Source: Rhynchopus euleeides (Eukaryota > Euglenozoa > Diplonemea > Diplonemida > Diplonemidae). Taken from it: DNA of 64,000 nucleotides. Positions within the stretch are counted from its first letter, which is position 1. The number at the start of each line of letters is the position of its first letter. Shown here piece after piece: positions 22,201-34,400 of this stretch. The position numbers and the translations under genes are program-made. The stretch spans positions 2,266,497 through 2,330,496 of the forward strand of contig OY723276.1 of assembly GCA_963210315.1 (NCBI GenBank), in the 5' to 3' direction. Below the pieces are notes generated by a model. It searched no databases and was not told the origin of the DNA. It saw only the letters and a program-made list of their open reading frames with translations.

Positions 22201-23781
22201 AGGGGGCGCATGGACAACCTGCAGCTGTTCAGCGACAGGCTTCCCGGAAAGGAGGTGGCATCCCTCCACACGTCGCCGTCTGGGAAGCTGGTGCGTGACG
22301 TGCCGAGCAAGCGGCTCTTTGTGCAGACGAAGACGCTGGACATGAACAACCCAATCAGCCTCGAGGGGGTGAAGTGGTCCGTGGCTGTGATGATCCCGCG
22401 CGCCGACATCATGCGTGTTGTGGACGCGAACAGACGGAAGACTCTGTCAGACGTGCAGATCCAGGAGGACAACACTCAGAAGGAGCTGACGCAGAAGGCA
22501 AACGCGACTATCATGATTATTGTGGTGATCGCGATGACCTCTGTGGTGGCGTTCCTGGTGTTCAACAACATGATGACACGCCCGTTCGAGGAGACAGCGG
22601 TGCTCATGGCCGAGGCGGCCGTGCTGCGCATCGACAGCATCCCGTCTGACAAGTCGCTCATTACGGAGCTGGGTGCCATGAACATTGCCATGCGCCTCAT
22701 GCTGGAAAATCTGAAGCTGTACAAGAGCTTCATGCCGCAGTCGGTGCAGCTGGATGACGCAATCAGTGAGGAAGAGTCTGTCGAGGAGTCTTCTGCACAG
22801 TCGAAGTCGCAGTCAGCGGGTTCGGCAAAATCGAAAACATCAACCACAAACCGGTCGGCTTCCAGGTCCAGCGCGCAGGTGGCGCAGATAAAGCAACAGC
22901 TCCAGTGCTCGCTTGTGGCGAAGAAGTTCACCTTCCTTGTGATGAATGTCAGGAAGTGGCACGCTCGCATTGCAAAGTGCGGGGATGCTGCAACCATCAC
23001 GCTGCACGCCAGCCTGATCGAGCACATGCTGGAGGCCTGCACCAAGCAGAAGGGCGTTAACGAGATGTTCTCCGGGGACCGTTTCGCCTGCTCCTTCAAT
23101 GCAGCAAAGATGGCCGGTCACCACAAGGTTCTGGCATGCACATGCGCCATAGAGTGCCGCACCGCGATGGGCAGTATGGGGCTGTCGATGAGCTCTGCTG
23201 CTGTGTCTGGCGACGGCCGTGTGGGCAACATCGGGAACGCAGCGATGCGGCGCTTCTCCTTCCTGACGCCTGTCATCACGTGGGGCTACGCACTGGAGAG
23301 GCTGGCCTGCGAACGTGAGGCATCCGTTGTGGTGGATTCCCTGGTGGCCTCGGATGCTGAGATGACCATGTCCATGCGCCTGATCGATGCAGTCTCCTTC
23401 CCGAAGCTCACTGAGAACACCATCCGGGTGCACGAGGTGCTCAACCGCAAGGAGGCCCAGGCCGAAGATGAGTGGATGTACCAGCTGGAGGAGGCGGCAA
23501 AGAACGACCCCATGAAGGCGTGGAATGAGTGCGCAGAGCAGTTCGTCAAGGGGATCTTCGAGGTATGGTTCTGTGGTTGACGCTCCCACACACGAATAAC
23601 CCTTTTGGAGTAGTCCTGTCGCACCGCTTGTTGTGATCTCCACTCTTCGCTACAAACACGCACACAGGTGACGCAAGAGACGAAGGACTTGCTTGAGGGC
23701 GAGATAGAACCCCCGGTGAAACGCCTCGTGTCCTGCTGGAAAGCGAGCCGTTTTGATCCTTGCGTGATTGCCTTCCACTGA
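19206..23781 (+). CDS. receptor-type class III nucleotide cyclase, degenerate metal site, two frame breaks
   Basis: One gene read in three successive frames plus a 3' exon. Part 1 (from ATG 19206): signal peptide, Cys-rich ectodomain, a PA-like domain (GKIVLVPETGRCTLFMTVISAQEAGAKAYIM), then membrane helices VCIILICVDAVILVVLFV and VVSMGLSLTLLLLIAVV. Part 2: Cache-like sensor region (MEDRLGVLEDMF to MVDSVDKTILG). Part 3: LamG-like domain (MVSMRIRPD, RCRVYVNGTLH, FFRGRMDNLQLFSD), membrane helix IMIIVVIAMTSVVAFLVF, HAMP-like linker, cyclase domain. The second metal Asp is kept (MFSGDRFACSF), but the first appears as Asn (FLVMNVRKW where FxDIRxF is usual). Frames shift near 20525 and 21786; the second could be an intron 21689-21801 (GTGAGT). 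A clean GT-AG intron 23563-23667 joins a 38-codon last exon ending at 23781. Probably a plasma-membrane receptor, perhaps without catalytic activity. Confidence 0.82.
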
Positions 23782-25398
23782 GGAGCTCGACCCATGCACA
23801 CGACTATTCAGACCTGTTACTGTACAGTAATCCAACATTACCACGGAATTCACGAACAATGGTGGTGAATACGGCGAAGAGCGCCCTGAGGGTGAGTACG
23901 GAGCACGCAGGGTTGAGTGAGTTGAGTCCAGGCATGCGACACTTCCCGTCGAATCGTTTACTATTGCCTCCAGTGCATCAACAAACAAAATACAGGCGAA
24001 GAGCGGTTGCTGCTGAATGGTGAAGTGACTTTTCTTTGTGCGCTCAACGAAAAGTAGCCCGGATCTGCCTTTTTGCAGTTGCTGGGTAGGGTGTTTCTCT
24101 TATTATAGCGAATGAAGTACGATTTTAACCCCATGGGGGGTCTTCGCTGGTCGTTATCCTTCGTCAATCTTCGTCAGTTTTTCAGCGACTTCAACAGGAA
24201 ATGCACCAGAATGCACTGACAATCACCCCGTAGCGAAGACCCCCATGCAATGAAAGAGGAATGCTCGGGAAGCAGGTCCGATGATTTTACAGGTTGTCAG
24301 TGAAGTCTCGCTCTCCTCATCAGGTCGAATGTGTGCGCTTCACCACAACAACCTCTCCCCATCCCCGTTCTTAGTTGCATGTGCCTGCTGTTCCAGACGA
24401 CAGTCTATTTTTTCCCGGCAGGCGGTGGAGCCCTGCTCTCTGCGGTGCGGAAAGTAGCCCCCAGAGAGCGAATGGCCCTTCGTAGAGTTTGTGGCACACA
24501 GGGGTCGAGGGCTCCTGAAACATGTCCAGCTTGCGTGAAAGCGGACTTCCCTCTCCTCTTTATGACTTCACGCTCTTCACCCTCTCCAGCCTTTGTGTCT
24601 CTCGTGTGAGGAAGGGAATCTGGAGTGATATCCGATGTGATTACTGTGTTCATTCCAGGGATGCCGAAGGCGTGTGAACAAAGAAGATACGATGAAGAGG
24701 TCCCTCGTTCATTGTTTCGGTGCCCTCGGACTCCACTCGGAGAGCTGATCTTGCGGAAGTTACACCCGCTGACACAAGACGCTTCGGAGAGGTGTCTCTC
24801 GGTTTCCCACCCCTCATCATCCTCTTTGCAACCTCTTTGCACACCTTTGACAAGGTCGTGCCCAATTTTTGTTACACGTGTGCCTCCCTGTTTGTGTGTG
24901 TCCCGTCTGGGAATGTTGCAGAAAATCATTGGTGCGCGTGCGTTGGCCGCCCCGGTGCGAAAATTGGGCGCCCCGTGAGAACAGAACGATCGTCTTCGTC
25001 TCCGAAGGATCAACAAAGACGACAGTTAACCTCGCGGGGAGAAGGCGTGTGCTGCGGACCGTTTGACTCCAACACCCAAGCTGGGAGAAATGTGGAAGAA
25101 CGCTTTTGTTTTAAACAAAATCACGACCCGACTTCGGTCTTGTTTTCAGCATGCGAATGCTGCCAAACAACCGAAAACGTGCCGTTCCGCCAGAGAATCT
25201 GCAAAATGCCCCGGAAAAGCGAAGACACCCAAGCAGCAGAATATCGAGCTGCACCGCCTTCCTTGGTGGCTTCCCTTTGCACATCCTCTCACAGACCTCT
25301 CGAGTGTGCACTCTCCTCACACTGCAGTTCTTTCCTGTCGTCAGACCTCAGGGGCACAAGCCCGACACCAGTCAGATTTTCTCGGAAAACAAAAAGGC
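23782..25398. other. intergenic region containing a MITE
   Basis: Apart from the MITE at 24136-24244, no gene or RNA is supported. Overlapping frames at 24720-25589 lack protein character and include the repeated upstream module. AT content rises near 24060-24120. Confidence 0.5.
24136..24244. mobile_element. MITE-like element, family A, copy 2 (109 bp)
   Basis: Termini GGGGGTCTTCGCT and AGCGAAGACCCCC, flanked by ATG at 24133-24135 and 24245-24247. The interior is the reverse complement of copy 1 with few differences (GGTCGTTATCCTTCGTCAAT; TGCACTGACAATCACCCCGT). Confidence 0.9.
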
Positions 25399-25529
25399 GC
25401 GGCCGCCTATGGCAGCAGCATTGCGGGAAAAAGAAACACGCCGCGAAGGGACCCACCCCACCCCACCCCACCCACCGCCCCTTCTTTCTCGCAATCACAC
25501 ATACCCGGAGGTTTGGAGCTCACGGCACA
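25399..25529 (+). promoter_or_regulatory. upstream module, copy 1 (131 bp), 87 bp before the peroxidase ATG
   Basis: Runs from GCGGCCGCCTATGGCAGCAG through a CCCCACCCCA tract to GGAGGTTTGGAGCTCACGGC. A nearly identical copy lies at 28254-28395, 60 bp before the WD40 gene ATG. Similar position before two unrelated secreted-protein genes suggests a shared promoter or 5' UTR; promoter activity is inferred only. Confidence 0.6.
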
Positions 25530-25615
25530 ACACAACCACAAACACACACGCGGACACCCACAGGTCCTTTTCTTGGAGGGGGAAGTTGACACAGACAGCA
25601 ACAGCACACAGATAA

Positions 25616-26920
25616 ATGCAGAGGTGCGGCGGGATGGGACGGGTGGGGGTGCTGCTGGCTGTGGGGCTGGTGGTGTGTGCGGATGCACATGCAGGCTGGG
25701 GCCGGGAAGGACGCGGGGCAGACGCAGTGTGTCCCGGGCTTCTGCAGGGGACACCGGCGGAGAACCGCGCACCGGTGCCTTCGCGGGAGGACTACAACAA
25801 GGCGCTGAAGGGGCTGTCTGTGGAGGCTGTGCTTGCAGACATTGTGGACCTGCTGACGCAGTTGGAGCGGTGCTGGCCTGCGGACAAGTTCCGTTCGTCT
25901 GTGATTGGGCAGTCGTACGGGGGGCTGTTTGTGCGCCTTGCGTGGCACTGCTCCGGGTCGTTCCGCAGCATGGACGGGGCGGGCGGGTGCGGCGGGGGCC
26001 GCCAGCGCTTCCAGCCGGAGAGCAGCTGGGAGGACAACACAAACCTGGACAAGGCACGCGCCCTCCTGTGGCCTGTGAAGCAGAAGTACGGGGACGCCCT
26101 GAGCTGGGGGGACCTGTTTGTCCTGGCCGGGACGGGGGCAATCCTGCACATGGGGGGCCCTGTGACGGAGGTGTGTGTGGGGCGCATTGACGAGGCAGAC
26201 GGGAGTGCGAGTGCGCCGCTCGGGCCCGGGGCGGAGCAGCCGCCGTGCCCGACCCCGGGTAACTGCCCGGCCCCCATCGGGGCGGCGGTTGTGGGGCTGA
26301 TCTACGTGAACCCGGAGGGGTTCCTGGGGGAGCCGGAGCCGGAGCGCACTGCGGGCCACATCCGCGAGATCTTCTCCCGCATGGGGATGAACGACACGGA
26401 GACTGTGGCGCTGATTGGGGGCGGGCATGCGTTTGGGAAGTCGCACGGAGCATGCCCCCTCGGGGCCGGGCCCACGCCTGCGGAGCAGCCGCTGAACCCG
26501 TGGCCGGGGAACTGCGGGACCGGGAAGGGGAGGGACACCTTCACGAGCGGGATTGAGGGCCCGTGGACGACGGACCCGTTCAAGTGGGACAACGAGTTCT
26601 TCCAGCTTCTCGCCAAATACGGGCGCGACTACAGGGTGTACCGTGGGCCGGGTGGAAAGTGTCAGTGGCGCATCCCGCAAAGGCCTGACCTGATGATGCT
26701 GACGACGGACGTGGCGCTCACATACGACGGGAACTACAACAGCATTGTGGGTGCGTTTGCGGAGGACCTCGGCTACCTGGACGCACACTTCGCTGCGGCG
26801 TGGGAGAAGCTGACCACGAACGGCGGGTTCTGGGCAGAGGAGGCGAAGTGCTGGAAGGCGGACGGGCGGTTCACGGCCCCCGAGCTGCTTGAGAAGACGA
26901 CGCCGACCGGTCAACGCTAG
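25616..26920 (+). CDS. secreted single-domain catalase-peroxidase (KatG N-terminal-domain type, 434 aa)
   Basis: Class I haem peroxidase most like the N-terminal catalytic half of KatG. Residues 1-26 form a signal peptide (VGVLLAVGLVVCADAHA). Distal site: GGLFVRLAWHCSGSFR gives the Arg, Trp and His. GGGRQRFQPESSWEDNTNLD and KARALLWPVKQKYG follow as in KatG. Proximal His lies in GGGHAFGKSHGACPLG, and MLTTDVALTYD holds the late helix. The three residues that form KatG's Met-Tyr-Trp crosslink are all present (W of RLAWH, Y of GLIYVNPEG, M of FSRMGMNDTE), so catalase as well as peroxidase activity is plausible. Typical KatG is about 730 aa with a second, inactive domain; here the protein ends after the first. 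Likely extracellular or in the secretory system, removing peroxide. Confidence 0.9.
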   Translation: MQRCGGMGRVGVLLAVGLVVCADAHAGWGREGRGADAVCPGLLQGTPAENRAPVPSREDYNKALKGLSVEAVLADIVDLLTQLERCWPADKFRSSVIGQSYGGLFVRLAWHCSGSFRSMDGAGGCGGGRQRFQPESSWEDNTNLDKARALLWPVKQKYGDALSWGDLFVLAGTGAILHMGGPVTEVCVGRIDEADGSASAPLGPGAEQPPCPTPGNCPAPIGAAVVGLIYVNPEGFLGEPEPERTAGHIREIFSRMGMNDTETVALIGGGHAFGKSHGACPLGAGPTPAEQPLNPWPGNCGTGKGRDTFTSGIEGPWTTDPFKWDNEFFQLLAKYGRDYRVYRGPGGKCQWRIPQRPDLMMLTTDVALTYDGNYNSIVGAFAEDLGYLDAHFAAAWEKLTTNGGFWAEEAKCWKADGRFTAPELLEKTTPTGQR

Positions 26921-28253
26921 GAAGCAACACACCTGCATGTTGTGCGCTGCAGGGTTCGTTAGCTGTTACACAATGATAATTGTTGTTGTTTTCTTGCTTT
27001 TTCCGTATGTATATGCAGGCTGGAGGATGATGACAGGGGGGGCCCCTGCCTCTTTTTCACGTCCCTTGTTTTTTGCGCCTCTTTTCCGCGACCCGACCCA
27101 GTCGCCCGGCTCTTCTGATTTCGGTGCCTTCAGAGCACGCGAGGTTCGGTGGGCTTCTTCTTTTCGTTTTTCATTCTCTTAGCTGTGCGTGGGGTCAAGG
27201 GAAGGGAAACGGGAACAGGGAAAAAATGCACGCTGTGTCAGTAGGCTGCTGACTTGCTGGGTGTGTGTCATATGCGGCAGTTGTCGTTGCACACGAGGCG
27301 GCCCGGCCACAGCACAACGTGACATGCCATGTTCCCTCCCGGCACTTGCCCCCAGCTCTCTCCCGCTCCCTCTCCCTCTCCCCCTCTCTGGGGGATCTTC
27401 TTCCGAGGGTGCAGGACGGGTCTTTACGCCTGCTAAATTTAGCTTCTCAACTTAATATTTTATAATGTTTGTGCGAGGGTGTCTGAGCACGTGCGGCTCA
27501 GTGCATCTCATACCTTTTGTTTTTACGCACACTTGTCACCAAGAGCAGAAAATGTCACTCCACCACAGCCAAACGGTGCTCCGCACACCACTAGCCTCCC
27601 CCATCACAGGAGTTGAGGCATTTGTGTGTGGAAGCGTCAACGCATCACAAACAAAATAGTAGTAGAGTAAAGAGCGGCTGTACTGGAGTGACATTTTTTT
27701 CTCTTTTCTTCTTGCCGCTGTTGCAACAGGCGCGAAACAAACAAACAAGCAAGCAAACAAACAAACAAACACGAAAAGGCAGAAAGGGCAGGAAGTTCAA
27801 AGCAGAGCGAGCAACCCTGTTCCTTTCTGCTTTCCGCCAACCCTAACTTATGCGTGGGAGGGACAAAACACAGGTTATTTAGCAACAACGACTTCCTGTG
27901 CACACACAAAACAGCTTCACGTTGTTTGAGCTCCTCCTCTTCTTGTTCTTATGCCGTCTTTTGTTTCTGCTTCCCCCTTTTCCCCCCTTGTCTTTTTTGG
28001 TGTGTGTGTGTGTGTTTGTTCCACCTGCCTCTCGCGGTTTTCCCGCTTGCCTGGTTGCCACCTTTTTCGTGCAGCAGTGGTGCGTGTGTTTTGCCTCTGG
28101 AAAGTGCTTTTGTTTTTGTTGCGGTTGGTGGACAAAATCAACCAGGGGGCTTCTTCACACCACGCACTGTTGCACACGTGCTTCAGAAGCGGGAAAGGCC
28201 GATGTGCGTTAGCAGTAGATAGCTTTTCTGGGAAGGGGGGAAATAAAAAAGCC
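26921..28253. other. intergenic, low-complexity tracts
   Basis: No gene supported. Contains an (AAAC)n-like microsatellite at about 27735-27772 with AAGC variants, T- and C-rich stretches (27340-27400, 27930-28010), and a (GT)n run near 28001-28016. Confidence 0.55.
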
Positions 28254-28395
28254 GCGGCCGCCTATGGCAGCAGCATTGCGGGAAAAAGAAACACGCCGCG
28301 AAGGGACCCACCCCACCCCACCCCACCCCCACCCCACCCACCGCCCCTTCTTTCTCGCAATCACACATACCCGGAGGTTTGGAGCTCACGGCACA
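28254..28395 (+). promoter_or_regulatory. upstream module, copy 2 (142 bp), 60 bp before the WD40 gene ATG
   Basis: Same sequence as 25399-25529 apart from an expanded CCCCACCCCA tract. Ends GGAGCTCACGGCACA, after which the two upstream regions diverge. See the first copy for interpretation. Confidence 0.6.
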
Positions 28396-28454
28396 GTTGA
28401 CCAAACACCTGCACCACCCGGCAGCTACAACGTCGAACTGCACACACCAAGGCC

Positions 28455-31400
28455 ATGGCAGCTTCAGCAGTGCTGCTGTCGCTGTGCTTTGCTGCACGTT
28501 CATCATGCCCCAGCAATGTGGGCTCCGAGTGTACTGCGACCTTTGTCAGCGGGCTGACAGCAGCTGTCAGATACCTCGCAGTTTCACATGACGACACCAT
28601 GGTCGCGGTTTCCGCCTCTTCTGCGGGCCTATCTGTGTACACCGTCAGCACAGGGGCTACACACACAGTACCCTCCTACAACGAGGCAGAGGAAGCTGTC
28701 TTCTCCCCTGACTCATCAAGGTTGGCAGTGGCTGCGAAGGGCGAAGGGGTTGCTGTCGTCACTGTGAGCAGCGGGGCCCAGCTCTGGATTGATGCAACGA
28801 AAAGCACCTGCTACAGTGTTGCCTACTCGCCAGACGGGGCATACGTTGCTTCTGGGCATATCGACGGGAGTGTCTACATCTGGAACGCTGCTGATGGGTC
28901 AGAGGTGGGGGCTCTGACTGGTCACTCTTCTCATGTTTTGTGTCTCCAATACAGCCCTGACGGTACGAAGCTCATCGGCGGTGCACGGGGTTCCATTGTG
29001 TGGGATACAAGCAATGGGAATATACTCCACACTATACCATCGACATCCACTGTGTCCGACGTCACTGTGTCACCAGATGGGGTGTATGCCGCGGCAAAGT
29101 CCTCAAGTCATACACTGAGGATCATCAAACTGAGCGACTACTCCACACACCTGGACATTATCCATGGTCCATACGTGTACTCTCTCTCGTTCAACTTTGA
29201 CTCTTCGGCGATTCTCGTCCTCGGAGCTGGTGGCAACTCAAAGATTTACGAGGTAAGCACCGGAGCACAGCTGGCGGTGATCGACTCAGTGGGATCTGGC
29301 ACGGAAAACTACGCTGGGACATTCTACAATACGAACAATTTGTTTGTCGCGGGTGACTTTATGCGAAGTGGGTCTGGTGTATACGAGTTCGAATCCTCGA
29401 TAACACCTGCACCTCCAACACCTGCACCTCCAACGCCTGCGCCTCCAACACCTGCACCACCAACACCTGCACCTCCAACACCTGCACCTCCAACGCCTGC
29501 ACCTCCAACACCTGCACCTCCAACACCTGCACCTCCAACACCTGCACCTCCAACACCTGCACCTCCAACACCTGCACCTCCAACGCCTGCGCCTCCAACG
29601 CCTGCACCTCCAACACCTGCGCCTCCAACACCTGCACCTCCAACGCCTGCACCTCCAACACCTGCGCCTCCAACGCCTGCACCTCCAACACCTGCACCTC
29701 CAACACCTGCACCTCCAACACCTGCGCCTCCAACGCCTGCACCTCCAACACCTGCACCTCCAACACCTGCACCTCCAACGCCTGCACCTCCAACACCTGC
29801 ACCTCCAACGCCGGCACCTCCAACACCTGCACCTCCAACACCTGCGCCTCCAACACCTGCACCTCCAACACCTGCACCTCCAACACCTGCACCTCCAACG
29901 CCTGCACCTCCAACACCTGCACCTCCAACGCCGGCACCTCCAACACCTGCACCTCCAACACCTGCGCCTCCAACACCTGCACCTCCAACACCTGCACCTC
30001 CAACACCTGCGCCTCCAACGCCTGCACCTCCAACACCTGCACCTCCAACACCTGCACCTCCAACGCCTGCACCTCCAACACCTGCACCTCCAACGCCGGC
30101 ACCTCCAACACCTGCACCTCCAACACCTGCGCCTCCAACACCTGCACCTCCAACACCTGCACCTCCAACACCTGCACCTCCAACGCCTGCACCTCCAACA
30201 CCTGCACCTCCAACGCCGGCACCTCCAACACCTGCACCTCCAACACCTGCACCTCCAACACCTGCGCCTCCAACACCTGCACCTCCAACACCTGCACCTC
30301 CAACACCTGCACCTCCAACACCTGCACCTCCAACACCTGCGCCTCCAACACCTGCACCTCCAACACCTGCGCCTCCAACGCCTGCACCTCCAACACCTGC
30401 ACCTCCAACACCTGCACCTCCAACGCCTGCACCTCCAACACCTGCACCTCCAACACCTGCGCCTCCAACACCTGCACCTCCAACACCTGCACCTCCAACA
30501 CCTGCACCTCCAACACCTGCACCTCCAACGCCTGCACCTCCAACACCTGCACCTCCAACGCCGGCACCTCCAACACCTGCACCTCCAACACCTGCACCTC
30601 CAACACCTGCGCCTCCAACACCTGCACCTCCAACACCTGCGCCTCCAACGCCTGCACCTCCAACACCTGCACCTCCAACACCTGCACCTCCAACGCCTGC
30701 ACCTCCAACACCTGCACCTCCAACGCCGGCACCTCCAACACCTGCACCTCCAACACCTGCGCCTCCAACACCTGCACCTCCAACACCTGCACCTCCAACG
30801 CCTGCACCTCCAACACCTGCACCTCCAACGCCGGCACCTCCAACACCTGCACCTCCAACACCTGCGCCTCCAACACCTGCACCTCCAACACCTGCGCCTC
30901 CAACGCCTGCACCTCCAACACCTGCACCTCCAACACCTGCACCTCCAACGCCTGCACCTCCAACACCTGCACCTCCAACGCCGGCACCTCCAACACCTGC
31001 ACCTCCAACACCTGCGCCTCCAACACCTGCACCTCCAACACCTGCACCTCCAACACCTGCACCTCCAACGCCTGCACCTCCAACACCTGCACCTCCAACG
31101 CCGGCACCTCCAACACCTGCACCTCCAACACCTGCGCCTCCAACACCTGCACCTCCAACACCTGCACCTCCAACACCTGCACCTCCAACACCTGCACCTC
31201 CAACACCTGCACCTCCAACACCTGCACCTCCAACACCTGCGCCTCCAACACCTGCACCTCCAACACCTGCGCCTCCAACGCCTGCACCTCCAACACCTGC
31301 ACCTCCAACGCCTGCACCTCCAACACCTGCACCTCCAACACCTGCGCCTCCAACACCTGCACCTCCAACACCTGCACCTCCAACACCTGCACCTCCAACG

Positions 31401-34400
31401 CCTGCACCTCCAACGCCGGCACCTCCAACACCTGCACCTCCAACACCTGCGCCTCCAACACCTGCACCTCCAACACCTGCACCTCCAACACCTGCACCTC
31501 CAACACCTGCACCTCCAACACCTGCGCCTCCAACACCTGCACCTCCAACACCTGCGCCTCCAACGCCTGCACCTCCAACACCTGCACCTCCAACACCTGC
31601 ACCTCCAACGCCTGCACCTCCAACACCTGCACCTCCAACACCTGCGCCTCCAACACCTGCACCTCCAACACCTGCACCTCCAACACCTGCACCTCCAACA
31701 CCTGCACCTCCAACGCCTGCACCTCCAACACCTGCACCTCCAACGCCGGCACCTCCAACACCTGCACCTCCAACACCTGCACCTCCAACACCTGCGCCTC
31801 CAACACCTGCACCTCCAACACCTGCGCCTCCAACGCCTGCACCTCCAACACCTGCACCTCCAACACCTGCACCTCCAACGCCTGCACCTCCAACACCTGC
31901 ACCTCCAACGCCGGCACCTCCAACACCTGCACCTCCAACACCTGCGCCTCCAACACCTGCACCTCCAACACCTGCACCTCCAACGCCTGCACCTCCAACA
32001 CCTGCACCTCCAACGCCGGCACCTCCAACACCTGCACCTCCAACACCTGCGCCTCCAACACCTGCACCTCCAACACCTGCGCCTCCAACGCCTGCACCTC
32101 CAACACCTGCACCTCCAACACCTGCACCTCCAACGCCTGCACCTCCAACACCTGCACCTCCAACGCCGGCACCTCCAACACCTGCACCTCCAACACCTGC
32201 GCCTCCAACACCTGCACCTCCAACACCTGCACCTCCAACACCTGCACCTCCAACGCCTGCACCTCCAACACCTGCACCTCCAACGCCGGCACCTCCAACA
32301 CCTGCACCTCCAACACCTGCGCCTCCAACACCTGCACCTCCAACACCTGCACCTCCAACACCTGCACCTCCAACACCTGCACCTCCAACACCTGCACCTC
32401 CAACACCTGCACCTCCAACACCTGCGCCTCCAACACCTGCACCTCCAACACCTGCGCCTCCAACGCCTGCACCTCCAACACCTGCACCTCCAACGCCTGC
32501 ACCTCCAACACCTGCACCTCCAACACCTGCGCCTCCAACACCTGCACCTCCAACACCTGCACCTCCAACACCTGCACCTCCAACGCCTGCACCTCCAACG
32601 CCGGCACCTCCAACACCTGCACCTCCAACACCTGCGCCTCCAACGCCTGCACCTCCAACACCTGCACCTCCAACGCCGGCACCTCCAACACCTGCACCTC
32701 CAACACCTGCACCTCCAACACCTGCGCCTCCAACACCTGCACCTCCAACACCTGCACCTCCAACACCTGCACCTCCAACACCTGCGCCTCCAACACCTGC
32801 ACCTCCAACACCTGCACCTCCAACACCTGCACCTCCAACACCTGCACCTCCAACGCCTGCACCTCCAACACCTGCACCTCCAACACCTGCACCTCCAACA
32901 CCTGCACCTCCAACACCTGCACCTCCAACGCCTGCACCTCCAACACCTGCACCTCCAACGCCGGCACCTCCAACACCTGCACCTCCAACACCTGCGCCTC
33001 CAACACCTGCACCTCCAACACCTGCACCTCCAACACCTGCGCCTCCAACGCCTGCACCTCCAACACCTGCACCTCCAACGCCGGCACCTCCAACACCTGC
33101 ACCTCCAACACCTGCACCTCCAACGCCTGCACCTCCAACACCTGCACCTCCAACGCCGGCACCTCCAACACCTGCACCTCCAACACCTGCGCCTCCAACA
33201 CCTGCACCTCCAACACCTGCACCTCCAACACCTGCACCTCCAACGCCTGCACCTCCAACACCTGCACCTCCAACGCCGGCACCTCCAACACCTGCACCTC
33301 CAACACCTGCACCTCCAACACCTGCGCCTCCAACACCTGCACCTCCAACACCTGCACCTCCAACACCTGCACCTCCAACACCTGCACCTCCAACACCTGC
33401 ACCTCCAACACCTGCGCCTCCAACACCTGCACCTCCAACACCTGCGCCTCCAACGCCTGCACCTCCAACACCTGCACCTCCAACACCTGCACCTCCAACG
33501 CCTGCACCTCCAACACCTGCACCTCCAACGCCGGCACCTCCAACACCTGCACCTCCAACACCTGCACCTCCAACACCTGCGCCTCCAACACCTGCACCTC
33601 CAACACCTGCACCTCCAACACCTGCACCTCCAACACCTGCACCTCCAACACCTGCACCTCCAACACCTGCGCCTCCAACACCTGCACCTCCAACACCTGC
33701 GCCTCCAACGCCTGCACCTCCAACACCTGCACCTCCAACACCTGCACCTCCAACGCCTGCACCTCCAACACCTGCACCTCCAACACCTGCGCCTCCAACA
33801 CCTGCACCTCCAACACCTGCACCTCCAACACCTGCACCTCCAACGCCTGCACCTCCAACGCCGGCACCTCCAACACCTGCACCTCCAACACCTGCGCCTC
33901 CAACACCTGCACCTCCAACACCTGCACCTCCAACACCTGCACCTCCAACACCTGCACCTCCAACGCCTGCACCTCCAACACCTGCACCTCCAACGCCGGC
34001 ACCTCCAACACCTGCACCTCCAACACCTGCACCTCCAACACCTGCGCCTCCAACACCTGCACCTCCAACACCTGCACCTCCAACACCTGCGCCTCCAACA
34101 CCTGCACCTCCAACACCTGCGCCTCCAACGCCTGCACCTCCAACGCCTGCACCTCCAACACCTGCACCTCCAACGCCTGCACCTCCAACACCTGCACCTC
34201 CAACACCTGCGCCTCCAACACCTGCACCTCCAACACCTGCGCCTCCAACACCTGCACCTCCAACACCTGCACCTCCAACACCTGCACCTCCAACACCTGC
34301 ACCTCCAACGCCTGCACCTCCAACACCTGCACCTCCAACGCCGGCACCTCCAACACCTGCACCTCCAACACCTGCACCTCCAACACCTGCGCCTCCAACA

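Noticed and set aside
24720..25589. 289-codon + ORF upstream of the peroxidase
   Set aside because: Low protein character, overlaps the duplicated upstream module, and its end is simply the peroxidase 5' region.
29378..29398. tRNA-like B-box word (GAGTTCGAATCCTC)
   Set aside because: Lies inside the coding sequence of the WD40 protein (YEFESS) and no cloverleaf arms surround it.
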